A DNA stretch of 64,000 nt from Anaeramoeba ignava (lineage: Eukaryota; Metamonada; Anaeramoebidae). The stretch lies in contig JAPDFW010000070.1 in NCBI GenBank assembly GCA_028826165.1, positions 518,501-582,500 of the forward strand, read 5' to 3'. Both the position numbers and the translations under genes were made by a program. This document shows, in pieces, positions 10,865-24,400 of the stretch. Under the pieces are notes generated by a model. That model ran no database searches. It had not been told where the DNA came from and saw nothing but the letters and a program-made list of their open reading frames with translations. The stretch's first letter is position 1; the number at the start of each line of letters is the position of its first letter.

Positions 10865-13800
10865 ATGGAAAATAATCAAAAAAATTCTTTTTTAAATACT
10901 TTTAATTCAAATTCTTTATTAAATTTTAATCAAAATTTAAGAGAATTTGAAAATCAAAAAAAATTTATTAAAAAAAATCATTTACAAATTCAAAAAAATA
11001 CAAATTTAAACAAAGAATTGAATAATTTGAATAAATTGAATAAAAATTATTTAGAAAAAAATGAATCAAAACAAAAATCTTCTTTAAATTCTTTAGAAAT
11101 CAAAATTTGAACAAAAGAAAACAATTAATTTAAATTATTTCAAACAAAATGAAAATGGAAATGGAAATGGAAATGAAAATTTTAATTTAGATTTAATTAA
11201 TGAAAATCAAAATGAAAATGAAAATCAAAATAAAAATCAAATTAAAAATCAAATTAAAAAAGTTGAATTAACTATTAATCATTCATCTCAAAATTTTCCA
11301 ATTTCAAACTTTAATTCAAATCCAAAATTTTCAAATTTTATAATGAGAAGAGTTTCTCCAAAAAAAATACAAGAAGATCCAATTGAAGATGAAATTCAAG
11401 ATCAAATTAAAATTCAAGATCAAATTGAAAATCAAGATCAAATTGAAAATCAAGATCAAATTGAAAATCAAGATCAAAATTTTAATATTTCTCATAATAA
11501 TATTATTCAAAAAAATTCAATTCATAATCCAAAATTAGTTTTAACTTTTAAAGAGGATCTCAAAAATCAAAATAATCAATTTATTACAAATCAAAATAAT
11601 TTAAATAATATAAATCAAAATAATCAATTTAATTCAAATAATTTAAATAATTCAAATAATATAAATCAAAATAATTCAAATAATTTAAATAATTCAAATA
11701 ATTCAAATAATTCAAATAATATAAATCAAAATAATTCAAATAATTTAAATAATATAAATCAAAATAATCAATTTAATACAAATCAAAATAATTCAAATAA
11801 TTCAAATCAAAATAATCAATTTAATTCAAATAATTTAAATAATATAAATCAAAATAATCAATTTAATATAAATCAAAATAATTCAAATAATTTAAATAAT
11901 ATAAATCCAAATAATCAATTTATTAAATCAAAATAATTCAAATAATTAAATCAAAAAATTAATACAAATCAAAATAATCAAAATAATTCAAATCAAAATA
12001 ATTAAATAATTCAAATAATTCAAATAATATAAATCAAAATAATTCAAATAATTCAAATCAAAATAATTCAAATAATATAAATCAAAATAATTCAAATAAT
12101 TTAAATATAAACAAGCAATTCATTTCAAATAATTTAAATCAAAATAATTCAAATAATATAAATCAAAATAATTCAAATCAAAATAATCAATTTAATTCAA
12201 ATCAAAATAATTCAAATAATTTAAATAATATAAATCAAAATAATCAATTTAATATAAATCAAAATAATTCAAATAATTTAAATATAAACAAGCAATTCAT
12301 TTCAAATAATATAAATCATATAAATCAAAATAATTCAAATGTAAACAAGCAATTCATTTCAAATAATTTAAATCAAAATAATTCAAATGTAAACAAGCAA
12401 TTCATTTTAAATAATATAAATCAAAATAATTTAAATAATTTAAATCAAAATAATTCAAATAATTTAAATCAAAATAATTCAAATCAAAATAATTTAAATA
12501 ATATAAATCAAAATAATTTAAATAATCAACCAATTTTTGAAGAAGTTTGGTACTTAAGAGATTTAAATGAAAAACAAATAGAAGCTGTAAAAAGTGATCC
12601 AAATATTCCATTATTAATTTCAGCAGGTCCTGTAAGCATTATCATACTTTTATTAAGGAATATTATTAAATCATTTTTTTTCTATCTCTCTCTTTCTATT
12701 TAAAATAATAATAATAAAAGGGAAGTGGAAAAACTGCTGTTTTAGTTCGTAGAATTGCTTACTTAATTGAAAATGGTGTAGATCCTTCTAAAGTTTTAGC
12801 AATTACATTTACACGAAAAGCTGCACAAGAAATGAAAGAAAGAGTTGCTGAAATAATTTCATCAGATTTAGCAGAAAAAATTAAAATATGCAATTTCCAT
12901 CAATTATGTTTCCAAATTCTTTCTCAACATTCAGATCTACTTGGATTTTCTAAAAATTTCCAAGTTTGTGATTCTCGAAAACAAAACAGAATCGTAAAAG
13001 AATGTTATCAAGAATGGAAAAAGAAAAAAGAAGTTGCAAATCGATATTCAGCTCTTGAAGTTGAAAATATTAAATCTCCAACAAATAAACAGAAATCAAA
13101 CAAAAAATCAACTGAAAAAACAAATCAAAACTCAAAAAAGAAAAGCGAACAAAAATCACCCACTCCTACAAGAGAAGAAATTCTTGAAAATAATAGAAAA
13201 GAAAAAAGAGTCATTTCTGAATTCACTAATTTTATTAAAAGAGCAAAATCACAACAACAAAAACCAAATGAATTCATTGATGATCACAGATTTATTTACA
13301 ATTTATATGAAAAAAAATTACAAGAAGCTTCAATGATAGATTTCGGTGATTTTTTGATAAAAACCATTGAATTATTCGAAAAAGATCCTTCCGTTCTTCA
13401 AAAATATAAAAGACAATTTAAAATTTTTCTTGTTGATGAATTTCAAGGTAAAGAAGAAAAAAAAATTTTATCTGGATTTTTTGGAAATGAATATGATATG
13501 AAAAATTAAATGATAATATTGTTTTATTTTATTATAGATACAAGTGAAATACAATTCAAATTATTAAGAATGTTAGTTGGTAGAATGTCTAGAATAACTG
13601 TAGTTGGAGATGTTGATCAATGGTAAATAAATTAATTCAATGAGAAAAAAGAAATTCATTTATTTTATAAAAAAACAAAAAAACATAAAAACATAAAAAC
13701 AAATTTTATCTGAAAGTGTTTATTGTTTTCGAGGAGCTTCACCAGAAAATTTTCTTTCTTTTCAAAATTATTATCCAAATTCAAGGCATATCACTCTTAA

Positions 13801-15721
13801 TCAAAACTACAGAAGCACAAAAAACATCATTCAAGCAGCTTCTCAAATGATTCAATATAACCAGAAAAGAATTCAGAAAAGTCTTTGGACAAACAATCCG
13901 CAAGGATCCAAAATCAAAGTTTTTTATTGTCAAAACCCAGATTTAGAAGCACAAAGAATTGCTGATGAAATTGTCAAAATTGCTAAAACACAATATTCAT
14001 ATAGAGACATAGCTGTTTTATTCCGAGTTCGTTCAGTTTCAATTAAATTTGAATTGGAATTCTCCAAAAGAGGGATTCCTTATCAATATCCAAAAGGAGT
14101 CGGATTTTATAACCGAACAGAAATATCCGATATTATTGCTTTCTTGAATTTTGTTGTGGATCAATCAAGTAATGAATCTTATATGAGAATCGTCAATATT
14201 CCAAATCGAAATATTGGTCAAAATACCTTGAAAATGATTCAAATGATTTCTAAACAGGAAAGAATTTCTTTTTTTGAAGCAACAAAAATGGCAATTGAAA
14301 AAAATAATGATATTAAACAAAAAAAAGGAGAAATAGTTGAAAAACGACTTTTAGAAAAATTTGTATCTTCAAATCCATCAAAAATTATTGAAAAGGATAC
14401 ACAATGGTATATTGATTCAATTAAAAGAAGACAAATTTCAAGTTTATCTAAATTTGTGGAATTTATTACAAAAATAATTCAAAAATGCAAAACTCTTGAA
14501 ACTCCAACTTCTGTAATTAATTATATTCTTAAGAAAGTTAAATACTTTTCACTTGTAAGAAAAGAGGATAACCCAAAAAGTAATTCACTTCTCAATAAAA
14601 AGCAACAATTAGTTGATTATGATAATGTTTTTGATGAAAATGATGATGGAACTGAAAATTATTCAAGAAGAAAAGCAGTTAATGAACTTTTAGTTTTATC
14701 TGAAGAATTTTATGAAAAATACAAAAGCATTCGGAATCAACAAAATAATCAACAAAATAATCAACAAAATAATCAACAAAATAATCAACAAAATAATCAA
14801 CAAAATCAAAATCAACAAAATCAACAAAGTCACAATATTTTATTTATTTTAAGCAAATTTACTTCTCAAATTTCTGATCAAATTTATAAGAATTTTTCAG
14901 AAAATAAATGTATTATGACAACAATTCATCAAGTAAAAGGACTTGAATTTCCAATTGTATTTCTTGTTAGATTTAATTATGGAGTTTTACCTTTACCACA
15001 AATTGGAGGAGAAGAAAATGAAAATCCAAAATTAAATTCAAATAAAAAAAATAAAAATTCAAATAAAAAAAATCAAAATCAAAATCAAAATCAAAATCAA
15101 AATCAAAATGAAATTGAAAATCAAAATCAAAATCAAAATCAAAATCAAATTGAAAATCAAAATTCATTTCAATTTCAAAAATTAAATCAAAATCAAAATC
15201 AAATTGAAAATCAAAATCAAAATCCAAATCAAAATCAAAATGAAATTGAAAATCAAATTGAAAATCAAATTGAAAATCAAAATCAAATTGAAAATCAAAA
15301 TCAAAATCAAAATCAAAATCAAAATCAAATTGAAAATCAAAATCAAAATCAAAATCAAAATCAAAATCAAAATCAAAATCAAAATCAAAATAATTTTCAT
15401 GTTGATATTGAAGAAGAAAGGAGAATTGCAATGGTTGCTTTTACTAGAGCTAAAGAACATCTTTTTCTTAGTTTTGTTGCATATGATTCAAATGGAAAAA
15501 AAGTTCTTCCTACTCCTTTTTTTCAAGAAGTATCAGCAGATTTATTTGAAATTGAACATTGTTTTAATTTAAAAAAAAATAATTCAAATTCAAATTCAAA
15601 TTCAAAAAAAAGAAATCAAAGAAATCAAAGAAATCAAAGAATAGAAAATCATAATCAATCTTTTCAAAATGATAATAAAGAACAAAAAGAAGAAAAAAAA
15701 CCAAAAATTAATCAAAAATAA
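10865..15721 (+). CDS. UvrD/Srs2-type superfamily 1 DNA helicase, 4 exons, frameshifted NQ-rich N-terminus
   Basis: Exons are 10865..12631, 12721..13447, 13538..13622 and 13717..15721. The last three introns are 75-94 nt and phase-consistent. Helicase motifs appear in order: Q motif LNEKQIEAV, Walker A AGPGSGKTAV (across intron 1), [13 protein letters not shown], Walker B VDEFQDT (across intron 2), GDVDQCVYCFRGA (across intron 3), [26 protein letters not shown], and [17 protein letters not shown]. This is a 3'-5' ssDNA translocase family acting in recombination control and repair; nuclear location is inferred. The first exon is an Asn/Gln/Ser-rich region of about 550 codons that changes frame near 11087-11112 and several times between 11925 and 12010, returning to the original frame before the helicase core. 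A further NQ insert (15070-15394) separates motif V from motif VI. The frame breaks look like indels in AAT/TTA runs. Confidence 0.85.
11340..12530 (+). repeat. AAT/CAA/TCA/TTA trinucleotide-based Asn-rich tandem region in helicase exon 1
   Basis: Degenerate 6-18-bp units encode [10 protein letters not shown] and NNINQ. A longer sub-unit, NKQFISNN, recurs at about 12111, 12288, 12345 and 12391. Units that lack one T (for example near 12002) break the reading frame. The region is coding in most of its length, as shown by its continuity with the helicase core. Confidence 0.75.
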
Positions 15722-15781
15722 ATTTAAAAAATAAAAAAAACTTTTTTCATTTTTTTCATTTTCATTTTTTTCATTTTCAAA

Positions 15782-18060
15782 ATGAATCAAACAAATTCAA
15801 AATATAGATCAAAAACAGATATTTATTTCTCTTCTAATTTACAAAAAGATTTTAAAGGAAAAAGAAGAATAGAATTAATTCGTTCAAAAATCAAAATCAA
15901 AATCAAAATCAAAATCAAAATCAAAATAAAAATCAAAATCAAAATCAAAATCAAAATCAAAATCAAAATCAAAATCAAATTCAAAATCAAAATCAAAATC
16001 AAAATCAAAATCAAAATCAAAATCAAAATCAAAATCAAAATCAAAATCAAAATCAAAATCAAAATGAAAATCAAAAAAAGCAAATTCAACTTTTGAATAG
16101 ATCACCTTCAATTTCAATTGAAGAAGATAAAAAACCAATAAATTTATCAAATCAAAGAAAAAATAACAGATTTAAAAATATAATAAAGAAAGTAAAAAAC
16201 AATAATACGAATCAAAATCAAAATCAAAATCAAAATCAAAATCAAAATCAAAATCAAAATCAAAATCAAAATCAAAATCAAAATCAAAATCAAAATCAAA
16301 ATCAAATTGAAAATCAAATTGAAAATCAAATTGAAAATCAAAATCAAAATCAAAATCAAAATCAATTTGAAAATGAAAATAAAAATCAAAATGAAAACCA
16401 AAATCAATTTCAAAATCAAAATCAAAATCAAAATCAAAATCAAAATCAATTCGAAAATGAAAATCAAAATGAAAATAAAAATAAAATTGATTTTGATTTT
16501 GATTTCGAAATAAATTCAAGAATCGAAAAAGCTCAAAACTTAAACAAAAAAAATAATTTCCAAATCACTCCAAATATTCAGCAATCATTTTATAAAAATT
16601 TATTACAAAGATACAAATCACTTTATTATTCCCCAAGTAATTTCCATGATTTTATTATTAAAGTTGGAAAAAATTATAAACCATTCAAATGTCATCGATG
16701 TATTCTTGAATTTCAATCACCATTTTTCCAATCTTTCCTTCATGAAAAAAATCCAGAATTCGCTTGTTTTCCTGATATTGATGAAGATATTATGGAGCAA
16801 ATACTCAAATATATTTATACAGGAGAAATTGATATTGAACAACTTGATTTATTTGATTTGTGGACAGCTTCAAATTTTTTCAAATTGGATTTGCTATCAA
16901 ACTCAATTCAAGATGAAGTTTCCAAAAATATTTCAAATGAAAATGTTGTGAATATTTACTTGAAAACATTCAATAATTTATCAAACGATTTGCGTTTGAA
17001 ATGCTTGATTTATTTGGTTCAAAATTTTTACCAATTAAAAGAGATTGAGAATTTTATTCAACTCAATCCTATTCACATTATGGAAATTGTAAATTTTGGC
17101 ATTTCACACAGTATTTTCACAAATTTGGTCCAGCTTTTGTTGCATTTAAAAAATTGGGTAGAAGATATTCATCTTCCTTCTCTTTGTCTTCCATCAACAA
17201 AAAAGGAAATCAAAAGAATTTTGAATCCCTTAATGGAAAAAATTATACCAAGTGTGAATCAAGAACAAATTCGTCAAATTCAACAACTAGATTTTATCCC
17301 TAAATATTTATTCATTCAACTCGAAAACATGCTGAATCCATCAGAAAAAAAAGTGATTGATTTACAAGAAATTAATGATGATTATGATAATTATAAGGAT
17401 GATGAAAAAGAGAATTTTGTTGAATTGAAAAGAAAAATGGAACAATTGAAACGGAAATGTGAAAATTATGAAAAAATCATCCAAGAAAATCACAAGATGC
17501 TAGAAACATCGTTCAAAACATCACGAATCATTACAACAATATCACAATATGAATATTTGAAGAATTGGATCCAAGATGACATGTTTTTAAATTCAATGGT
17601 TCTTGGGTTTTCCAAGTTGATTGATGGGAATTCAAGTGAAATTTTCCATCAAAAATGTGACAACAAAGGAAGAACACTTGTGATTATCAAAACATTTGAT
17701 GGATTTATATTTGGAGGTTATACAATTTCTGGATTTGGAAAAGGAAATAAGGGTCCAATTAAAGATCCAAATGCTTTTATTTTTTCATTAAAAAATTCCA
17801 AAGATGAAAAACCTCTAAAATTTCCTATTAGAATTGAAAAACAGAACGAAGCTATTTATTCAAAGGATAATGAAGGTCCTGATTTTGGGGCTCCTACAAG
17901 CGATATTCGTGTTAATAAGGATTTAACTGGTGGTCATACTAATTTTGGAAAAACTTATTTATTACCTTCTCAAATTGAATTTGGATTTTATTCAAAAACT
18001 TATTTAGCAGGAACATATAATCAATGGGAAATTGAAGAGATTGAGATTTATTTTATTTAA
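15782..18060 (+). CDS. BTB/POZ and TLDc domain protein (one frameshift near the N-terminus)
   Basis: The ATG at 15782 opens about 36 residues (MNQTNSKYRSKTDIYF and following). A one-base break near 15886-15900, at the entrance of a hexamer tract, then shifts into the frame that continues to 18060. After two NQ tracts (15890-16075 and 16205-16490) comes a BTB domain (FHDFIIKVGKNYKPFKCHRC, ILEFQSPFFQSFL, ILKYIYTGEIDIE), a BACK-like helical region, a short coiled coil, and a C-terminal TLDc domain (GRTLVIIKTFDGFIFGGYT, DPNAFIFSLKN, YLAGTYNQWEIEEIEIYF). BTB domains often recruit Cul3 ligases, and TLDc domains occur in oxidative-stress and V-ATPase regulators. The combination is common in amoebae, and the specific role is unknown. 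The gene sits 60 bp after the helicase stop on the same strand but has its own start. Confidence 0.85.
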
Positions 18061-18203
18061 GAAATTTATTATTTTTATTTTGAAGAATTAAAATTCAATT
18101 CAAAATCAAAATTAAAATTAAAATTCAATTCAAAATTAAAATTAAAATAAAATTTGTTTTTTTTCACACAAAAAGATTTCTTTCTTCTTCTTCTTTTTAT
18201 TTT

Positions 18204-19831
18204 CTAATTTTCTTTTTCAGATGAAGTTACTCCATCACTATTTTCATCACTCATTAAACTTTCTTGTTTTTGAGCAATTAAATTTTCTGGAATTTCAAAA
18301 CCTGTCATTAAATTGTCAGAAAATTTTGATCCATATTTTTGAAAATTTTTTGGAATTTTAGGATGCATACTATATAATTGAACAACTGAAGGAATTACTT
18401 CAGGAATATAATAAGAGAATGTCATATAAATCTAATTTAGATTTTGATTTTAATTTTAATTTTGATTTTTAATTTAGATTTTGATTTTAATTTTGATTTT
18501 GATTTTGATTTTGATTTTAATTTTGATTTTGATTTTAATTTTAAATTTAAATTTAATTTTAATTTTAATTTTAATTTTAATTTTGATTTTAATTTTGATT
18601 TTGATTTTGATTTTGATTTTGATTTTGATTTTGATTTTGATTTTAATTTTGATTTTAATTTTGATTTTGATTTTGATTTTGATTTTGATTTTGATTTTGA
18701 TTTTGAATTCAAATTTTAATTTTGATTTTAATTTTGATTTTGATTTTGATTTTGATTTTAATTTTGATTTTGATTTTAAATTTTTCCATTTACACCTTCA
18801 GCAAAATATTTATGAGTAATTGGATAATATAAAAGCATAATAAATCTGGATAAAAAACAAATAGAAAAAATAGTAGCAATAGTAGCAATTTTGTTTAAAG
18901 CTTTACGTCTTTGTAAAACAAATGAGACTGTATTCTAAAGTTTAATTGATAAAAATATTTTTAGAAATTTTTTGAATTGAATTAAATTGAATTAAAAATT
19001 TTTTCATCATTGAATACTTTATATTTGCAAAACAAAAGTATTCCATAAATAAGAAAACCAAAAGCAGCAAAAAAAGAAGAACCTCCAACAACCAATACAC
19101 CCACTGTATAAACTGTATCAGTTTCTTTTGTATTTTTATCATCAATTGAAAATTCAATAATTTGTTCTATTGTAAAAAGATATAAAATTAAATTTGCAAA
19201 AATAAATGGTTTTAAAAGCCTTGAAAGACTGAAATGATTTGAAAGTGAAGATAAGTCGTGATAAATTTCTGCCCTAAATTGTTCAATTATTATTATTATT
19301 ATTTTTAAATAATTTTTGATTTAATTTTTTAAATAATTTTTGATTTAATTTTTGATTTAATTTTTGATTTAATTTTTTACCAATAAAATATCAAATATGT
19401 AAAATTAGTAAAAAAACTTAAAATTGCAAAACGATTTAAACCAAATGTTAAAACTCGATTTTCTCTATCATTTAAAACTATCCAAATAATCCTAACTAAA
19501 AATTTGTTTATAAATTCATTTTTTATAAAATTTCAATTTTTATAAAATGTTTTTTTCTTTTCAATTTACTTATCAAAAAACAAAGTAAAAGAATATAAAA
19601 TTGTAATTGAAATTTTGAAGGAAATTGAATAAATCGTCTAAATTGGCAAATACGAATTGTTCCAAGCTATTTTATTATTGTTTTTTTTATTGTGTTTTTT
19701 TTTATTGTTTTTATTTTTATTAAAAAAAAAAACTCAATTAAATTTCCTTTTTTAAATTAAAATTTTACAAGAAGGAGAAGAAAAACAAATGAATATAAAA
19801 TAATTCCAATTATAGAAACTGTACTTAACAT
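18204..19831 (-). CDS. THH1/TOM1/TOM3-type multi-span membrane protein, 6 exons
   Basis: Exons are 19831..19769, 19666..19570, 19495..19381, 19273..19018, 18934..18794 and 18431..18204. They total exactly 900 nt (299 residues plus stop) with matching phases. I found the model by reading exon ends, because no single frame covers it. About seven hydrophobic segments are visible, and the central FTNFTYLIFYWAEIYHDL resembles the FWAEIY signature of the plant TOM1/TOM3/THH1 family and related GPR137-like lysosomal proteins. Plant members are tonoplast proteins, and GPR137 proteins act at lysosomes. Location and role here are inferred. The hydrophilic C-terminus ends TSSEKEN. Intron 5 is a 362-bp GATTTT array. 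The gene is convergent with the BTB-TLDc gene (143-bp spacer). Confidence 0.78.
18432..18793 (-). repeat. Intron 5 of the TOM1-like gene: GATTTT hexamers
   Basis: A 362-bp tract of TTTTGA and TTTTAA units between a GGT|GTAAAT donor and an ATTAG acceptor on the sense strand. The FD, IL and KS reading frames in it are by-products of the hexamer. Confidence 0.85.
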
Positions 19832-21420
19832 TAAAAATTAAATTAAAAAAAAAGAGAAAATGAATTAGAAAAAAAATAAAAACAAATTTAAAAAAAGATT
19901 TTTTTTTTCTTCAATTTGGAATTTAGGATTTAGATTTAGATTTAAAATTAGATTTAGATTTAGATTTAGATTTAAAATTAGATTTAGATTTAGATTTAAA
20001 TTTAAAATTAGATTTAGATTTAAATTTCCATTTTTGGTATTTTTTTTTATTATTATAAAAAAGAAAATTTCAAAAATGGAAAAAAAATCAATCAACCAAT
20101 TAAAAAAGAAAGAAAAGAAACAGAAAAAAGCAAACAAATCAGTTTTGAATTTGAATTTGATTTTGAATTTGATTTTGATTTTGATTTTGAATTTGATTTT
20201 GAATTTGATTTTGAATTTGAATTTGAATTTGAATTTGAATTTGAATTTCAAATTTAATTTTGATTTTGATTTTGATTTTGATTTTGATTTTGATTTTGAA
20301 TTTGATTTTAATTTTGATTTTGAATTTGAATTTGAATTTGATTTTGAATTTGAATTTGAATTTGATTTTGAATTTGATTTTGAATTTGATTTTGAATTTG
20401 ATTTTGAATTTGAATTTGATTTTGATTTTGATTTTGAATTTGATTTTGATTTTGATTTTGATTTTGATTTTGAATTTGAATTTGAATTTGATTTTGAATT
20501 TGAATTTGATTTATTTTAATTTTGATTTTGATTTTGATTTTGATTTTCAATTTGAATTTAATTTTGATTTTGATTTTGATTTTGAATTTGATTTTGATTT
20601 TGAATTTGATTTTGAATTTGATTTTGAATTTGATTTTGAATTTGATTTTGAATTTGATTTTGAATTTGATTTTGATTTTGAATTTGATTTTGAATTTGAT
20701 TTTGATTTTCAATTTGAATTTAATTTTGATTTTGATTTTGATTTTGATTTTGATTTTCAATTTGATTTTGAATTTTGATTTTCATTTTGATTTTGAATTT
20801 GATTTTGAATTTGATTTTGATTTTGATTTTGATTTTAATTTTGATTTTGATTTTGATTTTGATTTTAAATTTTGATTTTGATTTTAATTTTGATTTTGAA
20901 TTTGATTTTAATTTTGATTTTGAATTTGATTTTGAATTTGAATTTGATTTTGATTTTGATTTTGATTTTGATTTTGATTTTCAATTTTGATTTTGATTTT
21001 GATTTTGATTTTGATTTTGATTTTGATTTTGATTTTGATTTTGATTTTGATTTTGATTTTAATTCTGATTTTAATTTTGATTTTGATTTTGAATTTGATT
21101 TTGAATTTGAATTTAATTTTGATTTTGAATTTGAATTTGATTTTGATTTTGATTTTGAATTTGATTTTGATTTTGATTTTGATTTTGATTTTGATTTTGA
21201 ATTTGAATTTGAATTTGAATTTGATTTTGATTTTAATTTTGATTTTGAATTTGATTTTAATTTTGATTTTGATTTTGATTTTGAATTTGAATTTAAATTT
21301 TGATTTTGATTTTGATTTTGATTTTGATTTTGATTTTGATTTTAATTTTGATTTTGAATTTGATTTTAATTTTGAATTTGATTTTGAATTTGAATTTGAA
21401 TTTGAATTTGAATTTCAAAT
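19832..21420. repeat. Intergenic region dominated by GATTTT / GAATTT hexamers
   Basis: 19925-20030 holds GATTTAGATTTAAAATTA repeats. 20031-20140 is mixed sequence containing a short ATG-started A-rich frame at 20076 that I cannot support as a gene. 20145-21420 is about 1.3 kb of nearly pure hexamer (TTTTGA, TTTGAA). It lies between the 3' end of the WNK gene and the 5' end of the TOM1-like gene, so the latter's promoter must be in its first few hundred bases. Confidence 0.85.
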
Positions 21421-24400
21421 TTAATTTTGATTTAGATTTTGATTTAAATATAAATTCAATGATGGATCACTTGGTATTTTTACATTTTTTTTAGAAACTA
21501 TAACACCTCTTTTTTTAGTAAATTCAGGACTTATACTTTTTGATCTATTTACTTTTAAAAAACTTGATTGAAGTTTAATTTCGACAATTTCAGAATCTAA
21601 TGAAAGATCCAAATTAACCTTTTTTTTCTCGATTGCACTTCTAGAAAGTTTAGGAAGTTGTTTAAATGCTCCTTTTGATGATTCAATTTTTAGTGGCGAT
21701 GATTCTTTTGATTTTAAAAGATCAACAACTGGAATATCTAAAGATATTTGAGGATGTTTATTTCTTTCTGAGGGAATAATTGGTGAAATATGAAAAGCTC
21801 GACTTGTAGTTAATTTCCTTGGAATTGTCTTAATTTTTGAGTTTTGATTTTGTTTTGATTGCTTTTCATGAAATTTTATTTTTTTTTCATTTTCTTCTTG
21901 ATTTATTTTTTTTTCATTTTCTTCATTTTCATGATCAAAATTAAAAATTCGGATATTTTGAGTATCATCATAAGCAGAATCTAAAAATTTTTTCAATTCA
22001 TCAATTTTATTTTGTTTTTGTGGAGAAAGTGTTGGTGTTCTTCTTTGTGTACTTTGTATTATATTTGGTGATATTGGTTTGTATTCTTGATTTGTTTCAA
22101 TTGAAATATTTTGTTTTTCTTTATCAATTTTGTTTTCAGATGTATCTTTTGAAAGAAATAAAGGATTTACTTGAAAATTCAATGATAAAAATTCAGATCT
22201 TCCATTTGTATTTGATTTTCCATTTGAACTCATGTCAAAACTTTTGGAATTTAAATTTCCATCAGAATTAAAATTTGGATTTGAATGTGAATTAAAATGA
22301 AATTTTGTTTGTGGTTTTAAATCTTCATTTGATTTGGTTTTAGATTTTAATTTGAATTTTGAATCTGTTTTTGAATTTGATTTTGAATTTAGTTTTGATT
22401 TTGATTTTGATTTTGATTTTAAATTTGAATTTGTTTTTAAATGTTCATTAGGATTTGAATTTGAATTTGAATTTGAATTTGTTATGGAATTAAAACTTGG
22501 ACTTAATTTTCCATTTCTATTTAAATTTGAATTTAAATCTAAATTTGAATTTGTTATGGAATTAAAACTTGGACTTAATTTTCCATTTGTATTTGAATTT
22601 GGATTAAAATTAAATGTAGAATTAAAATTTGGACTTAATTTTCCATTTGTATTTGAATTTGAATTTGAATTTGAATTTGAATTTGAATTTGGATTAAAAT
22701 TAAATGTAGAATTAAAACTTGGACTTAATTTTCCATTTGTATTTGTATTTGAATTTGAATTTGAATTAAAATTAAATGTAGAATTAAAACTTGGACTTAA
22801 TTTTCCATTTCTATTTCTATTTGAATTTGAATTTGTATTTGAATTTGAATTTGAATTTGATTTTGAATTTGATTTTGATTTTGAATTTGTATTTGGTTTT
22901 GTATTTGGTTTTGATATTGAATTAGATAAATTTTCTTCAAAATATTCTTCATCTGAATCAGTATTACTTTCTATATCTGTTTCTTTTTCTGGATCGGTTG
23001 ATGTTTCTGCATCAGTTGATGTTTCTAAATCAGTATTTTCATCATTTGCTTCTCGTGTATTTTCTGATTTTACAGTTTCTTCTGAAACTGTACTAAATCC
23101 TCCTTGAATAATTGGTGAATTAGAATAAGCATTTGAAACAGAAGTAAAAGAAATTAATTTTTTTGAGTTTGCATTATCTGTATGTGAAGAAATAAATTTT
23201 TGAGTTTTCACTAAATTTTTGTTATAAATTAATTATGAATAAAATTGGTATGAATTATTTTTGAATTTTTGAATTTAATAATCACATATTGATTCAATTT
23301 CTTTGGAAAGTTTATTAATTGAGATATCAATGTTAAATTGAGAAGAAATTTCTTTTGCAGCATCTAAAGGAGTTTCTGAGGTTAAATTATAAGGATAAAC
23401 AATTTCAAAAATTTGATCATTTTTTTGAGCAAAAATCTTTATCTCAGCAACATTAACATCATCTTTATTTGAACGAGGAACTACATAAAACATTTTACTT
23501 GGAGTTTGTGTATTTGTAGTTGGGTTATCAGTGATTTGTTCAGATATTGAATTATGAATAATATCTGATGAAATGATTTGTTCATTTGTTTGTGGTTCTT
23601 GATTGAAAAATGGATGAATAAGCAGTTCTTCTGATGTTGGTCTTAATTCTGCTGGTCCAATACATAATTTTATAAATTCTTTGATTTCTGAATCATCCAC
23701 TTTTTCAAGTGAATTTGGAAGCTCTCTCTGATATTTTTTTTAATTTTAATTTTAATTTTAATTTTTAATTTTAATTTTAATTTTAATTTTAATTTTAATT
23801 TTAATTTTAATTTTAATTTTAATTTTAATTTTAATTTTAATTTTAATTTTAAATTACTGCTTGAACTTTTTTAAAGACTTGAGCTGCATTTTCGCATTCA
23901 TTATAAGGATAATCGCCTGTTGCCATTTCTAAAATACACATCCCAAATGCATAAATATCAACTTTTTCATTATATTTTCTTCATACAATTCAGGTGCCAT
24001 AAAATGTGGAGTTCCTGTATTTATATTTTAATTTTGATTTTGATTTTGATTTTGATTTTGAATTTGATTTTGATTTTGAATTTGATTTTGATTTTGATTT
24101 TGATTTGATTTTGAATTTGATTTTGATTTTAATTTTGATTTTGATTTTGATTTTAAATTTAATTTTGAATTTAATTTTGATTTTAATTTTGATTTTGATT
24201 TTGATTTTAATTTTGATTTTGATTTTGATTTTGATTTTAATTTTGATTTTGATTTTTATTTTGATTTTGATTTTGATTTATATTTTTATTTTGATTTATA
24301 TTTTGATTTTGATTTTGATTTTGATTTTGAATTTGTTTTTGAATTTGATTTTGAATTTGATTTTGATTTTGATTTTGATTTTGATTTTGATTTTGATTTT

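Noticed and set aside
15886-16090. Intron explaining the frame change in the BTB-TLDc gene
   Set aside because: A GTTCAA donor and AAAG acceptor exist, but the phases do not match (1 against 0) and splicing would create a stop.
20034-20519. Plus-strand ORF containing an ATG at 20076 (MEKKSINQLKKKEKKQKK)
   Set aside because: Only about 25 residues look protein-like before it becomes hexamer frame; no downstream exon on the plus strand can be found.
22334-23107. Plus-strand 257-codon ORF rich in FEFE and LGLNFPF
   Set aside because: Antisense of the WNK tail repeats.
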